A DNA stretch of 64,000 nt from Narthecium ossifragum. Taxonomy: Eukaryota; Streptophyta; Magnoliopsida; Dioscoreales; Nartheciaceae. Location of the stretch: NCBI GenBank assembly GCA_963920575.1, contig OY986974.1:19572248-19636247 (forward strand), given 5' to 3'. This document shows positions 1-13,300 of the stretch, one piece after another (position 1 is the first letter of the stretch; each line of letters opens with the position of its first letter). The notes beneath the pieces were generated by a model. The model worked only from the letters and a program-made list of their open reading frames with translations. It had not been told where the DNA came from and searched no databases. Position numbers and translations under genes: made by a program.

Positions 1-540
1 ACAGTTTCACCATCAAATTTCATGGTAAGTGTGCCACTATGAACATCTATCTTAGTCTTGGATGTCTTTAAGAATAGTCTTCCCAACAAAATAGGAGTAG
101 TTTGATCACCATTTTCCATATCAAGCACATAAAAATCAGCATGGAGAATCAAATCATTAAGTTGCACAAGAATATCCTCAACTACACCCTTGGGATAGGC
201 ATTAGATCTGTCAACCAATTGAATCACAACACCAATTTCATTAAAGGGTCCAAGTTTCAAAGAAGCATATATAGAATATGGCATGACGTTGATAAAAGCT
301 CCAAAATCTATCATGACCTTCTCAAATTTAGTGTTACCTATTGTACATGGGACAGTAAACATACCTTGATCTTTGCACTTCGCAGAGATTTTTCTTTGAA
401 TAACTATAGAAACATTCTCCTCTACTCTCACCTTCTCACTTCCTTTAAGTTTCTGTTTTCTCTTAATTGTACACAATTCTTTCAAGAATTTAACATAACG
501 AGGTACTTGTTTAATAGCATTTAAAAGTGGAATATTTACC
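1..540 (-). pseudogene. Ty3/gypsy gag-pro fragment (retropepsin region)
   Basis: The reverse strand reads openly as the gag-protease part of a plant Ty3/gypsy polyprotein (Athila/Tat-like by motif style). Reading from 540 down there is a leader with VNIPLLNAIKQVPRY, then the protease core with IDFGAFINVMPYS, which contains the catalytic Asp of the usual D-L/S-G-A motif, then DFYVLDMENGDQ and LLGRLFLKTSKTKIDVHSG, which are typical of this lineage. It runs off the left edge of the window, so RT, RNase H and integrase would lie outside. At about 540 it abuts a different gypsy element. The lineage call is from memory of motif style. Confidence 0.85.
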
Positions 541-579
541 TCGCATCTACGAAAAGTTGATGATATTTACCTCGCATCT
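532..579. repeat. 17-bp direct repeat at the junction of two gypsy fragments
   Basis: The string ATATTTACCTCGCATCT occurs at 532-548 and 563-579, exactly where the upstream protease fragment stops and the next gypsy pol fragment begins. It may be a short duplication made when the two elements were joined. Confidence 0.7.
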
Positions 580-599
580 GCTGACCACGCTGCACTCAA

Positions 600-3262
600 A
601 TTATAAAAATCAACTTCTTCTGGTGCTATCCGACTATTCGATGAATGCTATCGGTGTGGAAGAACCTCGAACTGTCTGTCATACCGTGGCACCAATTCTT
701 TGTGTGTTGTCTTTCGACTGAATTGCTTCAGAATCTGGGGAGTTAGTTTCAAAAGAACTTGATCGCCTACCTGAAACTCCAAGGGTCTCCTCCCTTGATC
801 CGCGTATGTCTTCATCCTCTTCTGGGCCTTCCTCAAGCTGTCTTGAGCCGCCTCGATCATCTCCTGTTGGTCTCTTGCAAACTTGGAAGCCGTCGAACTT
901 CCTTCTCCTCCTTGGGCCGCCAGGTCAAGGGGAGCCAACGGTTGTTGGCCTAGCACGAGCTCGAAGGGACTCTTCCATGTCGTTGATGATCTCTGCAAGT
1001 TGTAGGAGAACTGCGCCACATCAAGAAGGTCGAACCAATTCTGTTGGCTCGCAGTCATGTAGTACCGTAGGTACTCCTCCAACAAAGCCTTGATCCGCTC
1101 CGTCTGGGCATCAGTCTGTGGGTGGTTTGCAATCGAAAACTTCAGTTGAGACCCCATGATCTTGAACAGGTGAGTCCAGAACTGTCCCTATCACTTACGA
1201 TATCACGTGGGAGCCCGAAGTGCTTGACCACATTTCTGAAGAAGAGGTCTGCCCTGACCTTTGAGGGACAACCCTTGGGTGCTTGGATGAAGATGGCATA
1301 TTTGGAGAAGCGATCCACCACAACAAGGATCGTCGATTTGCCGTCCACCTTCGGAAGACCTACAATGAAATCCATAGAGAGGGATTGCATTATACGTTCT
1401 GGAATAGAGAGTGGTTGAAGAAGACCTGCCTGCTTCCTCCGCTCCATCTTGTCTAGTTGGCACACTAGACAAGTCCTCACATAAAGCTCGATGTCCTCCT
1501 CCATCTTTGGCCAATAGTAGCTTCGGCCAAGTAAAGCGGAAGTCCGCTCTCGCCCCGGATGACCCTCCCATATGGAATCGTGGGTCTCTTTGATGAGGGA
1601 GACCCAGATTCCTCCTTTGGGAACATAGAGCCGCCCGCCCTTTGCTCGCAACAAGTCATCCTCCAGCCAGAATTGCCCACGGTTCCGTCTTCGACCTCCT
1701 TCACAAGCTTCTGATATTCGGAGTCGTCCTTCGCTTGGGCCTTGATCTTCTCAAGCCAACCCGCCTCCAACTAGACTAGGGCTGCAACGTAGTCCATGAC
1801 TTGTTGCCGACTCAAGGAATCCGTCACCTGGTTGTGCCGCCCAGGTTTGTGCTGCCACTCGAAGTCGAACTCCTATAGGAACTCTTGCCACATTGCTTGC
1901 TTTTGAGAGAGCTTCTTCTATATCTAGAAATAGGTGTTGGCGACATTGTCCGTCTTGACCACGAACTTGGTGCCGAGAAGGTACACCCACCACGTGCGAA
2001 GACAGTGCACCATGGCCACCATCTCCTTCTCATGTGCTGAATAGCGCGTCTCTGCATCGTTGAGCTTGTGGCTTTCAAACGCCACTGGGTGTCCCTCCTG
2101 GACCAGTACCCCACCAAGAGCTCGATCAGATGTGTCAGTGTGGACTTCGAAGGGGAGAGAGAAGTCCGGGAGCCGTAGAACTGGCTCGCTGGCGATGGCC
2201 TCCTTCAGCTTCTGAAAAGCCTCCGCGCATTGCCCTGTCCAACACCAAACTTGATCCTTCTTTAGTAAGTCAGTCAAGGGTGTTACCTTTTTGGAGTAGC
2301 CTTGGATAAACCGACGGTAGTAGTTGGCTAAACTGAGGAAGCTTCGAAGCTCGGGGACTTTTGTTGACGCCGACTACTCCAAGATTGCTTCGACCTTCCG
2401 AGGATCCATCCTCACAGTGCCACCCTTGATCTTGTGCCCCAAGAACGAGACCTCCTTCATTGTGAACTCACACTTCTCCTTTTTGACGAAGAGAGAGTGC
2501 TCCCACAACCTCTGAAGGATCCGCCTCATGTGCTCCACGTGGGCCTCCAGGGAGTCACTGTACACCACTATGCCATCGAGGTAGAGGACCACGAACCGAT
2601 CGAGGAAGTCATAGATCACATCGTTCATTATATGACAGAAAGTAGTTGGGGCATTAGTCAAGCCAAACTGCATGACCATGAACTCATATGCGCCGTACCG
2701 CGTCACACACCTGGTCTTGGTTTCATCTCCTTCCGCGATGCGCACCTACCATAACCATACCTCAAATCTAGTTTAGAGAATACATGGGCCTTGGACAAGC
2801 GATCGAAGAGGTCCTGCACCAACGGAACTGGATACTTGTCCCGCACAATCAGTTTGTTCATGGCGCGGTAGTTGATGCACATCCTCAGTGTGCCATCTTG
2901 CTTCCTCTGAAACAAGACTGGTGCGCCATAAGGAGATGTAGAGGGGCGGATGAGTCCTGACTCGAGCAACTCTTGCAGTTGCTTCTTGTGCTCCGCAAAC
3001 TCGGATCGTGCCATGCGGTAGGGGGCTTGGGTTGGTGCGCGGGCACCGAGCAGCAGCTCGATGTGGTGGTCGATCGCATGCCGGGGAGGCAATTGCTTGG
3101 TTAGCTGCGGTGGCATGACATCATTGTACTCCTGCAGCACGTCGAGAACTGTCGCTGGTATGTGGGTTGCTGCGGACTCTGGCTTTGCAAACACACTACA
3201 CATATTCTGCATACCTGATCATGGCGCGTCCCTGGCTGGCAGCACCCTAACCATTGTCAAAA
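600..3262 (-). pseudogene. Ty3/gypsy (chromovirus-like) pol: RT, RNase H, integrase, decayed
   Basis: Reverse-strand reading order is RT, RNase H, integrase, as in Ty3/gypsy. RT lies at about 3212-2374 and includes [20 protein letters not shown] and YLDG. The catalytic YXDD box is therefore YLDG, with one Asp lost. RNase H lies at 2277-1924 ([22 protein letters not shown]). The integrase zinc finger lies near 1600-1440 (HDSIWEGHPG, CLVCQ) and the core at 1400-1142 (DFIVGLPKVDGK, VVDRFSKYAIF). The C-terminal GPY/F-type region lies at 1157-648 (FQVGDQVLLKLTPQ, LVPRYDRQFEV). The frame is interrupted near 3225, 2745, 2300, 1900 and 1150. Both ends are truncated and no LTR is seen. The line is dead and probably of the Tekay/Reina type. 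Confidence 0.9.
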
Positions 3263-3344
3263 AAATAGTATAACTACTACAAAAGTCGTTTGAACTCTCC
3301 GGTGTCTTATAAGGTTTTCTTAATTTGTTTTTTCACCTTATTAA

Positions 3345-3684
3345 GGGGGTGTTTGGTTGCTTGCATAATCAATGCAGTGCATTGCATCTGCTAAAGCAAT
3401 GCAGTGCATTGCATCTGCTAAAGCAATGCAGTGCATTGCATCTGCTAATGCAATGCTGCATTAGCAAAAACAATCATTTTGACTGCATTAGCTAATACAG
3501 CATTTGAGATCCTTTTTGCATTAACTGATGCATGCATCAGCTAATGCAGTGGCCAACCAAATACCCTTTTGTATTAGCTGATGCATGCATCAACTAATGC
3601 AATGGTCAACCAAACACTGATATAGACCAAAATGCTGCATTAGCTCATACATTCATCAGCTAATACAAGCAATCAAACGCCCTC
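3345..3684. mobile_element. Harbinger-type (Tourist-like) MITE, 340 bp
   Basis: The ends are GGGGGTGTTTGGTTGCTTG on the left and CAAGCAATCAAACGCCCTC on the right, which are inverted copies with three mismatches. Both are flanked by TAA (3342-3344 and 3685-3687), as expected for a 3-bp Harbinger target duplication. There is no coding capacity. The interior is full of TGCATTAGCTGATGCA-type palindromes. Confidence 0.85.
3371..3451. repeat. 27-bp tandem repeat, three copies, inside the MITE
   Basis: A 27-bp unit beginning AATGCAGTGCATTGCATCTG repeats at 3371, 3398 and 3425 with almost no divergence, pointing to recent local amplification in the left part of the 340-bp MITE. Confidence 0.9.
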
Positions 3685-3687
3685 TAA

Positions 3688-4326
3688 GATTTAATATTTT
3701 CCTAATAGTAGTTGTTTACTTGCCTTTTAGTTAAATTAGGTTTATTATTTTATTTTATATATTTAAACTCCATGCAAAGTAAGAGGAGAGTTTGAAGTTT
3801 CGGCCAATCCGGATTCAAAACACCCCGATCCCAAAACTAAGGCTAGAAACCACGAAACAAAGCTGTTTCAGACCGAATCTAACGAAACATGTCGGGTTTT
3901 TGTTCCACCAAAATCAACACCGAAACATAAACTTCAAACTTTGAGTAGAACTATGACTATGATAGTCCTTTTATATATAGTCGGCACATGTCGGCGGCTG
4001 ACTCAGTCATCTCCAACTCCTCCTAACTTGATCAATCAAAGCAATAACTAATTAAACTCTCCTATAACATTTCTAATCAACCAGTACTCAACTAGCATCC
4101 ACAATCCGGTCCTAACCCTATCTAACTCCTGCTGATACCTCGGATTAGGCCTTTGAGTCCTGCTGGACCTCCCGATCCTATCAGAAAACATTAGAGCTAT
4201 AGTTTGAACCAAAAGACATGAAGTTCATTCTGAAAGCTATAGTTTGAACTTTCTGGTTAATTGCACTGTACACAACAAAAATGGGCATAAGAAAACATTC
4301 GAGCCACACAAACAAACAGTCTACTG
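3688..4326. other. Intergenic, 3' flank of the HflX gene
   Basis: No gene or transposon was recognised. The sequence is AT-rich and lies between the MITE and the stop codon of the HflX gene. It should contain the 3' UTR and polyadenylation region of that minus-strand gene, but no single poly(A) signal stands out. Confidence 0.5.
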
Positions 4327-7300
4327 TTAGGAAGCCGCAGCAATAGCTCGTCTCATCGGTGTCAGCTGCCTTGCAAGTGGAAGCGGCACATGTGCTTTAA
4401 CAAGAGTTCCCGTCTCCATGTATTCCTATAAGAAAGAGCAAATGAATCAGAATTACCACCCAAGATTATTGACGTTAAACTATAACTAGAGAAGATGATC
4501 TCATTGCCCAGTTTCAAGAAAAATACTCCAGAGAGTTAGAAGGCAGCTAGTTGTCTTACCCATTCATAGCCTACAGCCCTTAAGTTCATAAATGCAAGGT
4601 CCAGGCTTAGTTATTTCGTGGGTTTTGAGCTTCGTGACTTCCATGGTTATGGTTAAACTTATTAATATTCGCTGAAGCAATCACTGAAGCAGAACAGATT
4701 ATTCATTCCTACTTCAGAGCACATGACATGCGCATTTGGTGATACACGACCTATGCCAGCTCATCACTTTATTGATTGACTGTTGAGAGGTGGCTTATAT
4801 TCTGCAGATTATTCATACCTACCTCCGGGTAGGCCTGTAATTGAACCGAGCCCTTACTGAGTAGCTCGGGTTCGAGCTCGATTAAGCTCAGCTCGAGCTC
4901 GGTTAAGTTTGAGCTCAAACCGAGCTCGAATCTAAATGTAAGCTCGATCCTGTTTCGAGGTCGAGCATACATAGGCCCGGCTCATAAGCTCGCAAGCCTA
5001 TCCCTCCAACACCAATCTCCTCTCTTCCCCCCTTCCCCTACTCCGACGAGACCCATTTCGTCCGGCGTACTCACCGGCATTAGCATGGCGTCCGACTCCG
5101 GCACAAAGAAAGAGAGGCGAGGGAGAGTAAAAGAAGAAAACGCAGAGGAAGATGACGGTTAAAACAAAGGTGGCATCGGCGAAAAGGTAGGGTTTCATTC
5201 TTTTAGGGTTCGTTGTTATGTATTTAAACAGGTTATGGGTCCGATTCATCATTATATAACGGGTCCAATATTTATAAGCTAACAGATTGCAAGTTTTAAA
5301 CCCGTTATTCAATGTCAAACCCCTAATCCACCGTCTCTCTTGATTAGTGGTGGCAATTCGGGTCATGACCCACTAACCCGACCCGACCCGAAATAAATGG
5401 GTTTGGGTTTGGTGTTATCGGGTTCGGGTCATAAACGGGTTCACCCGTTTACGACCCGCGAATAAATGGGTCGGGTCGACCCGCGGGTTAGACGGGTCAA
5501 TCCGTTTAACCCGTTTAATTTTAATGTCACATAAACTTTTAGGGCTAATTTGAATGTAATCTCATCTCATCAAGGAAAATTAAAACAAGTTATAAGTTTA
5601 TTGTTTAGGTTGGATGGTTTGGATGTAATTGAAACAAATTGTAATTTTATTGCTTACTAATTTTATTAATTAGTTAATAATTTGGTGCTTGATTGTTGTT
5701 AAACGGGTTGACCCGACGGGTTGACCCGTTTATAAATGGGTCGGGTTCGGGTTGATAAACCTGACCCGTTTATTAAACGGGTCGGGTTCAAATTTGGCCT
5801 TTGGGTCGAGATATCGGTGCTCGACCCGACCCGAACCAGACCCGTAAACCCGACCCGTGAACTCGAATTGCCACCCCTACTCTTGATTGGCCGACGCCCC
5901 CACCTTCTCTATCTCGCGATCGAAAACCGCCACCGCCGCCACCGGAATCCGACATGATCCACCCTCGTCTCGTTGGAATACTCGCCGGATCCCACCACCT
6001 CACTTCACCGACTTCTGCTCCATCGTTTCCGGCAAGGATCTGATGTCGATGACCCCACCTTGCCGCCCGTCGAGAAAGAAAGCTCGTCTCTATCTCTTCT
6101 CCGAGACTTGCAAGTCGAGCTCGAGCCTAATCTTACTTATTATGAGCCGAGCTCGAGCTGAACTTTTAGGCTCAACTCAGGCTCAAGCTCGAGCCCGAGC
6201 CCGACTAAAAGAGCCGAACTCGAGCTCCAGCAAGCCAAAGCCCGGGTTGGCTCCACTCGATTGCAGCCCTACCTCCGGATCGCCTTTTCTTTGGATGAGA
6301 TTCAAAAGATCTAGGCCTTTGGATGGGATTCAAAAAGATCTAGACCGTTGGTATGATGGTATGCAGAAAGCTTTGATATGAGTTAAACTAAACTCGTGCT
6401 CATGATCATCGTAGGGTTAGGAGCAGTGGCCGAACCAGAAGGATTGGTGGCCATTGAAAGACGCTAGCCTACATCACTCTTGATACCATAAGGCCCCATT
6501 TGGTACAGGGTTAAGGGAAAGTGGGGTTAATGGGGAATAGGGTTAGAAAACGTGGGGTTAAGGAATGGGGATAGGAAAAAATAGAGAGAAATGGGGTAGG
6601 TGGAATAGTGATAACCCCGTAATCATGACTTTGATGTTTGGGTAAAAAGTAGGGTTAAGGGAGGATAAAGTGGGGTTATCCCCACCTTAACCCCATACCA
6701 AACATGGCCTAATAGACTAGGATTATTTTCACTAAACTGCCTCACCCCAAACAGTAAGGCCTGCCTCCTTTATGAATACAGAAAGCTGTTATACAAGATG
6801 TACATCAAGTAGTTTTAGAGCTCTATCACAAGACATTCAGTTTTACAAGATAGCATCATATATGAGCATAAACAAGCTAGCCAAATAATCTCTCTAAAAG
6901 GTTCATCCTTATTAGTAATCCTTCAATAGGTCATGTGATCTCTTCAAGAGGCCTATCCTATTAGTAATCTCTACAACAGGTTTATCCTTATCATGTAATC
7001 TCTTCAACAGGTTTATCCTTATCATGTAATCTCCACAATAGGTTTATCCTTATCAATGTTGCAGTGTTGACAGCTCCGATGCAACAGGGCCCTAAAGGCC
7101 CTCAACAGGACTAGAAACCAAGACCTACCTTTCACAGGAGGTAGGTAACCAAACTGTGCGCTAGCCACCCAATACCACCACAATGCCTATGTAGATTCAT
7201 GTCATTCACACAGTGTATCGGGATACCGCCACCTTTTCTTTCTATAGTATTGAGTCCAAATTGCAGGCTAGATTTGTAGTCCATCACCCACATGTTGGTC

Positions 7301-10300
7301 TACGTCCATTTGTCAAGAAATTGATATCGAAACATGCGTGAATATAATGATTTTTTCAATAATTTTTGTGGAAAAGCATATGTGAGGTAGATTCAGCATT
7401 CAACATAAACCATGAGAAATTTCTAGGTCAAATAGAATAATACTCACCATTGCCTCTATCACTCCAACGTGATGAATGTCATTGAGCAAATCTCCTTTGT
7501 CATATGGAACAAGAGCCTCTACCAATACCATTGAGTCCTGTCATTCCAAGTGGAAATCAACACTTAAATCCAAACTTCAAGATTAAGGAAATACCATCAG
7601 CAAACCTCAAGGAGAACAAGCACAAAGAGAGACATCAGAACCTTCAGTTTCGCTTGAACTGCATCGCAGAAGTGCTCTAGCCCATAACCAGTCATGGCTG
7701 ATATGCAAATGACCCCCCTTTTCAGCGCTTCGGTTCTTATGCACTCAGGATCATCAGTCTTGTCAACCTATAAAAAAAGATTACGAGCTATATGATAATG
7801 AAGCCATGTTAAATTAGCCTTCTCCAGCATTGAAGTTGTTTCGCTGCAGATCGTAGGAATAAAACATGGCAACTTCAAAAAGCGAGAGAATATCCAGAGA
7901 CAACTTTTATCTCCAGAATACAAGAATAGAGCCTTGAAAGTATATATTGAATTATCGTGAAGGAAATGACAACCATTAACTGGTCAAAACCAACGTAGAT
8001 AATAGCATGCATAAACACTATGTCCAGGGGTTTCATGAATGTCTGCTCGAAAAACTTACCTTGTTCCACACTACTAATTTCGGGATTGATGCCACATCTA
8101 GTTCCTCTAAAACTTTGTCCACAGCATCTGTTTGTTGCTGCGCAAGCGGGTGACTGGAAGTTGTTCCATCATGGCATAGATCAAGATACTTCAATGGCAT
8201 GGTGAACACATAAACTAAAAAAGGAAGCAATTATCTCTATACATCAGACTACCTGATATCAACAACATGAACTACAAGAGACGACTCTGATATCTCCTCT
8301 AACGTTGCTCTGAATGCAGCGACCTGTTCCAACACATTCATTTACTTGTGAAACAGAGAAACCTGTGTTGCATGCTTTCTGAGATCAATTTCCAAGGAAT
8401 CATGAATACAGTCGACAAAAGTATGGTTCCAGCACATTCAGCAAAGCTATCATTATTTCACAAAAATAAAACAAGATCTTGAAATGCAAATTAAAAAAAT
8501 AGCAACACTAAAACAAAACCTAAAGTGGGCATGAATGACTTGTCCTGGGATTAACATGATACTGCTTTCAAAACTATTAGCATTGTGTCGGAAAAGGGAT
8601 CCAAATACACTCTTCATGATGGAAATCACTATTTCGGGAAATGACCAGGAAGAAATCAATGACCAAGGTACAGCAATGACCTCGGAATTAGCAATAAAAG
8701 AACTCGTCTGCTTGCTACAGAAGATTGCCAGTGCCACAAAATTCTCTTCCATATGTTTCTCATTCTTGCACACCATTGAAAATAGCTTCATCCATGCAGA
8801 TGAATAATAGCACAAGGCAACTCTTACTTTTGTTGAAATAAGACATAAATAAATAAGTGTCTATATTTTTTCATCCCATTTATCCATGATACCCCTCCCT
8901 GCATGATAACTTGACCAAATGGTATCAATATGCCAATTGATCATTGATGGACTCCTGCCTCTATATTTCACTATAGTAAATGCTGCAAGAAGTGCTTGCA
9001 CAGAGAAACCGTATCTTCAGAACATACTTTGTCGACAATGAAACGTTGATTCAGACCGTTGTTAGCCTGTTTGACTGCAATGAAGTCATTTTCTCATTCC
9101 CACATGAAATCTTTTCCTTATGATGGTGAAGGTTCTACAAGGTTTGTGGGTTATGGGCACCAAATATTTCTGATGCAAAATTACTTCTGCTTGACAGATA
9201 TTTCCCAAATTGCTTTCTAATCTTGCTCTTAATTGAGTATACTGACTGTACTTGTGTCAAATATGATCAAACACGTACCAGCGTAGTGGGTAGCTTCTGG
9301 ATGAATCCAACAGTATCAGTGAGAAGAAATTCCATCCCATTGTTCATCTGTGAAAGCATAATAAAAAAAGTCATGGACCTGTGTCCACCAGAAGGGGTAC
9401 CATATATCTAACGAAACCCTGTTGGGGAGAACAAGTTATTGATTATGAATACATCAAAAAGGTACACTGAATTAACTGTATATACCATTTACAAGGTAGG
9501 ATTGTTCCAGAAATCACAGTGAGACGTCTATAAAGAATAAAAAAGAAGCGCAAAATAGTTTAAAAGGGTACCTAAGTTTGAAAAGTCAACAATTAAGGCC
9601 CTGTAAGTTCAATATCATTTCAATATAGGGCCTAGGAGAGATGGCGTTAGAAGAGTATAACTGAAGACAATTATTTGAGATAAAACTGTTTGCCTCTTCG
9701 ATAGCAATTTGTTATCATCTCTAGTTTCAATCTTGATTCCGTAACTTGCATGGAGATTTTTGCAATATAATCTATGTGAAACGCTACAAAATGATTCCCA
9801 ACCCCTAAATTTCTTTTTATTCTCTTCTATTTTTGCAAATACCCCGCATGTCTTATGTCTATATTAACGTGCCTTATTGGTATCGGCATTTCCAATCCCT
9901 CCATTATTCACTTGTGTTGTAAAAAGACCCCTAGGTTACTTCTTACCTAGAGGAAATAATATTTTGAGTACATTCTGTTTATTCATGAAATCTCAAAAAT
10001 ACCCTTGCAACTATTTCAAAATTGTGACGCCAAATATCATTATATATTGTTTATGGATTGACAAAATTCTATAGAGTAATACTTTCTTTGCTACAAAAAT
10101 GGTATCAAATTATGATCCAAATTGATAGGAGAAAGCCAATATGTTCTTTTAATTTCATCAGGTCCAGGCTAGAAAGCACCGACACTTCTAGCAGTGGAGC
10201 GTGTCCGTGTCTGACACCTAATCGGACACGACACTTGTCTGACACGTGTCCGACACTTCCGACACTTGTCAGACACGTGTCCAACACTTTCCCGGCATGT

Positions 10301-13300
10301 CCTTATTTTTTTAGGGCTGTCATGTGAAGACAAAACATGTACGCACAACAACAAGCCCATGTCATTTTCCTTGTTCGGTGGAGTTCAGACTCAGTATTGG
10401 GTTTAGAAGTGGCTCTCATTTTTCCCCTCTTCCGCAATCTAAAGCCCTAACCTTAAATCTTAAGATCCGGCAAGTTAATGCCAATTGGTGCATTGATCGA
10501 CAGTGGCATCGATGTTTAAGTTAAAAAGTATATAATTCTTATACATTATTTAGTCTTATATTTTTCGATAAAATATTCTTATAGATATGAAAAGCTTTTT
10601 GTCTACATGACCTTGCCGTGTCGTGTCATGTAGTTAATGAAAATTGTTGTGTCGACGTGTCCATGTCGTGTCGTATCCATGTCACGTGTCCATGTCAGTG
10701 CTTCCTAGGGTCCAGCCCTATCTTAATCCAACCCATACATAGCATACATTTATCTTTTAAGTTAAAAGTTTTAGATCTGATTTTAATCTAACTTTAGTGA
10801 AACCGCATCTGAATCCGACATGAAACAACTTGAATGGCCATATCAAGGCAATATGTCAAATTATGTTCAGATTAGATTAAAGTAGCAAGGTTTAGTTCAA
10901 CCTTTCATGAATAGTTAGAGAATAACTAATGAAAGGGGGCAAGAGGGTATCCGCAATTCAAGCATAATGCTTGGGGCTATTTGCTAAAAAAATTCAATTA
11001 AAATGTCTGAAACAAGGGCAATTTCTTCATTTATGATACTGTTAGGTTACCATAACTAGGGCTACTTTAATTTTTCGAACAGACTGTCATGGTAACTTAC
11101 GGCAAGAGTAAAAGAAAGGCTACTAGAGGAAGATGATGAAATAGCAAGGACGGGAGGCCAAACAAATATTGCTTAACTTGTATCACTAGAAGAAAAACTT
11201 TTTGGAAATAGGTCTTGCTTTCACTCAACTTTATATTGAATTTATGGCAGAAAATAAAGGCAAGTTTTTTCTAATGACTGATCTTATGGCAGTATCTTTT
11301 GCTGAAAGACTCCAATTTTCAAGAACCACAACACTCGCAAACAGATTTGATAAGAAGATTAGATCATTGGTTTCTGTGCCACCGAGCACAGACAGATGCT
11401 TATGCCAGCAAGATATCGGTAAAATACAACTAATATCAGCAACTCAGCATACCCTATGGCGACTGAAATATGGTGATGCCCACACTGGCCATGCTAGTGA
11501 CCGGCACAAAGTGTGCCAGCAGCACAAGAATCCATGATTTAGAATACTACATTCTGATTATTTTGAGGCAAAACATCTGCCAAAGATTTTCAGTCTGCCT
11601 CAGTTTCCTCTTTCTATCAACCATCAAGAAGAAGGAAACACAAAGCTCCTGCAATTTCAAATCTGCTTGCCTTTCCTCAATTTTTCATCAATGAAACTTA
11701 ACCTTGGGAATGGACTTGTTTATATCGCTCAAACACACCCAAAGATATGAAATTATTCTCATGGGAATATGGGATAACATCAAAGTATTGGGAATTATAA
11801 TGGAAGGCACAAAGGTAAACCCTTCTGACAGAAAAGTGGATCATAATCTGCCATGAGCATAGAATAGCTATGAAGAAAAATAATTATAGCCAGTTGTTCC
11901 CCGGTGTCTTACCAGGACCCTTCTTGTAGTTGGATCTAGTGTAGCAAATAACCGGTCCTCTGCAAGAACATCCGCTCCTGTCAAGCGGTTCAATAGTGTG
12001 CTTTTTCCCGCATTTGTGTATCCAACCTGGTAACATACAAAACAATACATCTGAAAGAACATCACTTGCAAAAATTGTGTCAAAGAGTTATCCAGTTGCT
12101 TTCTTACCAGAGATACAACAGGAATTGGAACAGATAAACGACGGTTGCGATACTGCTTACGGTGTTGCCGAACAGATTCCAACTCTTTCCTCAAAGCACC
12201 AATCTGTCAAGTATGTACTTTAACAGACTTCAAAAACAGAAGAACAACCATTATAATCTAGAAATTCGCTGACCAGTATGAACACATCATAAGGTTGGAT
12301 AGTTTTGCGGGTATGTATACGATGGCTATCTAGTATTAAATTGGAAGTCTTAAAGGCCAGCAACATTGCAACATAAGTTCAGATCCATACAGGTGCTCTA
12401 AAGATGATACTCACATATTAACAGGTATGCATGTCCATTGAACCACGATAACAATGATACCGGCCAAAGAAATACAGCATCAATGTGAAACTCCATTTCA
12501 TCATACAGCCCAAATCACCTAGCATTCCGAAGCTTTGTGCCGGCGGCACCATGAGGTGAGAGAGAGAGACATGTATCTGGAGATACTAAGAGAGGGGCGG
12601 CATGGTGAGGTGAGAGTAAAGGATTCTGCAGGAGGCGATGATTGAGGAGGGCTGCACGCCTTGGATGCAGGGGAGTCAATCGATCAAAAGAGAGATATCA
12701 GGGTTATAGGTGAGTTTAAAAAACCGGTTTCACACCCAAAACCCATTATCATAAGTTCAAATCCACTATCTTAAAGGTCGACTTGCTATTGTATTGTAAC
12801 ATTGAGGTGCTCGCCTGCTCGGCACAAAACTAAGCCGACAAGATCAAGCCAGTGCCGAGCAACATGTACCAGATTCTTAAGATGCCAGGCTCATAACCGA
12901 GTCATTCACCCATTGGCTCGACAAAAGCCACCCCAACAGTGCCGGTCGGCAGTGAAATCCTTGGTATTAATAATTGTATAACCCATTTGGCATATATCCT
13001 TAAGTTTTTCAATTCGTCTTCAACCTTTTTGTTCCTTATTTGCCAATCACTATACCTCATATTGCATTACATGTCTCTCATAAGAGTTCTACTTATTGTT
13101 GCGCCAATCGACAACATTGTCATAAGCTGATGGAAACCTAGGTGATGCAGTGGCGTGGCCATTTTTCAAACAAATCAGCAGACAAAGCGATATTGAGGCC
13201 AACATGCTTGTGCATTGTTGACAATCACTCTGATTATCATCAAGAACATCCAACAGCTCTATAATCTCACTCTTACTCGATTCCCTGTAGAGCTAATAAC

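Larger units (their letters stand above)
4426..7447 (-). other. HflX intron 12 (3.0 kb), transposon-filled
   Basis: This intron separates the last two exons. It carries a hAT element with a second hAT nested inside it, a Harbinger-like MITE and a 30-bp-scale minisatellite. The borders are canonical: the donor follows GAGGCAATG and the acceptor precedes GAATACATGG. About half of its length is identifiable mobile DNA. Confidence 0.85.

Noticed and set aside
8535..8807. 90-codon plus-strand ORF in HflX intron 8
   Set aside because: It is antisense within an intron and has no recognisable motif. I cannot exclude a gene but do not call one.
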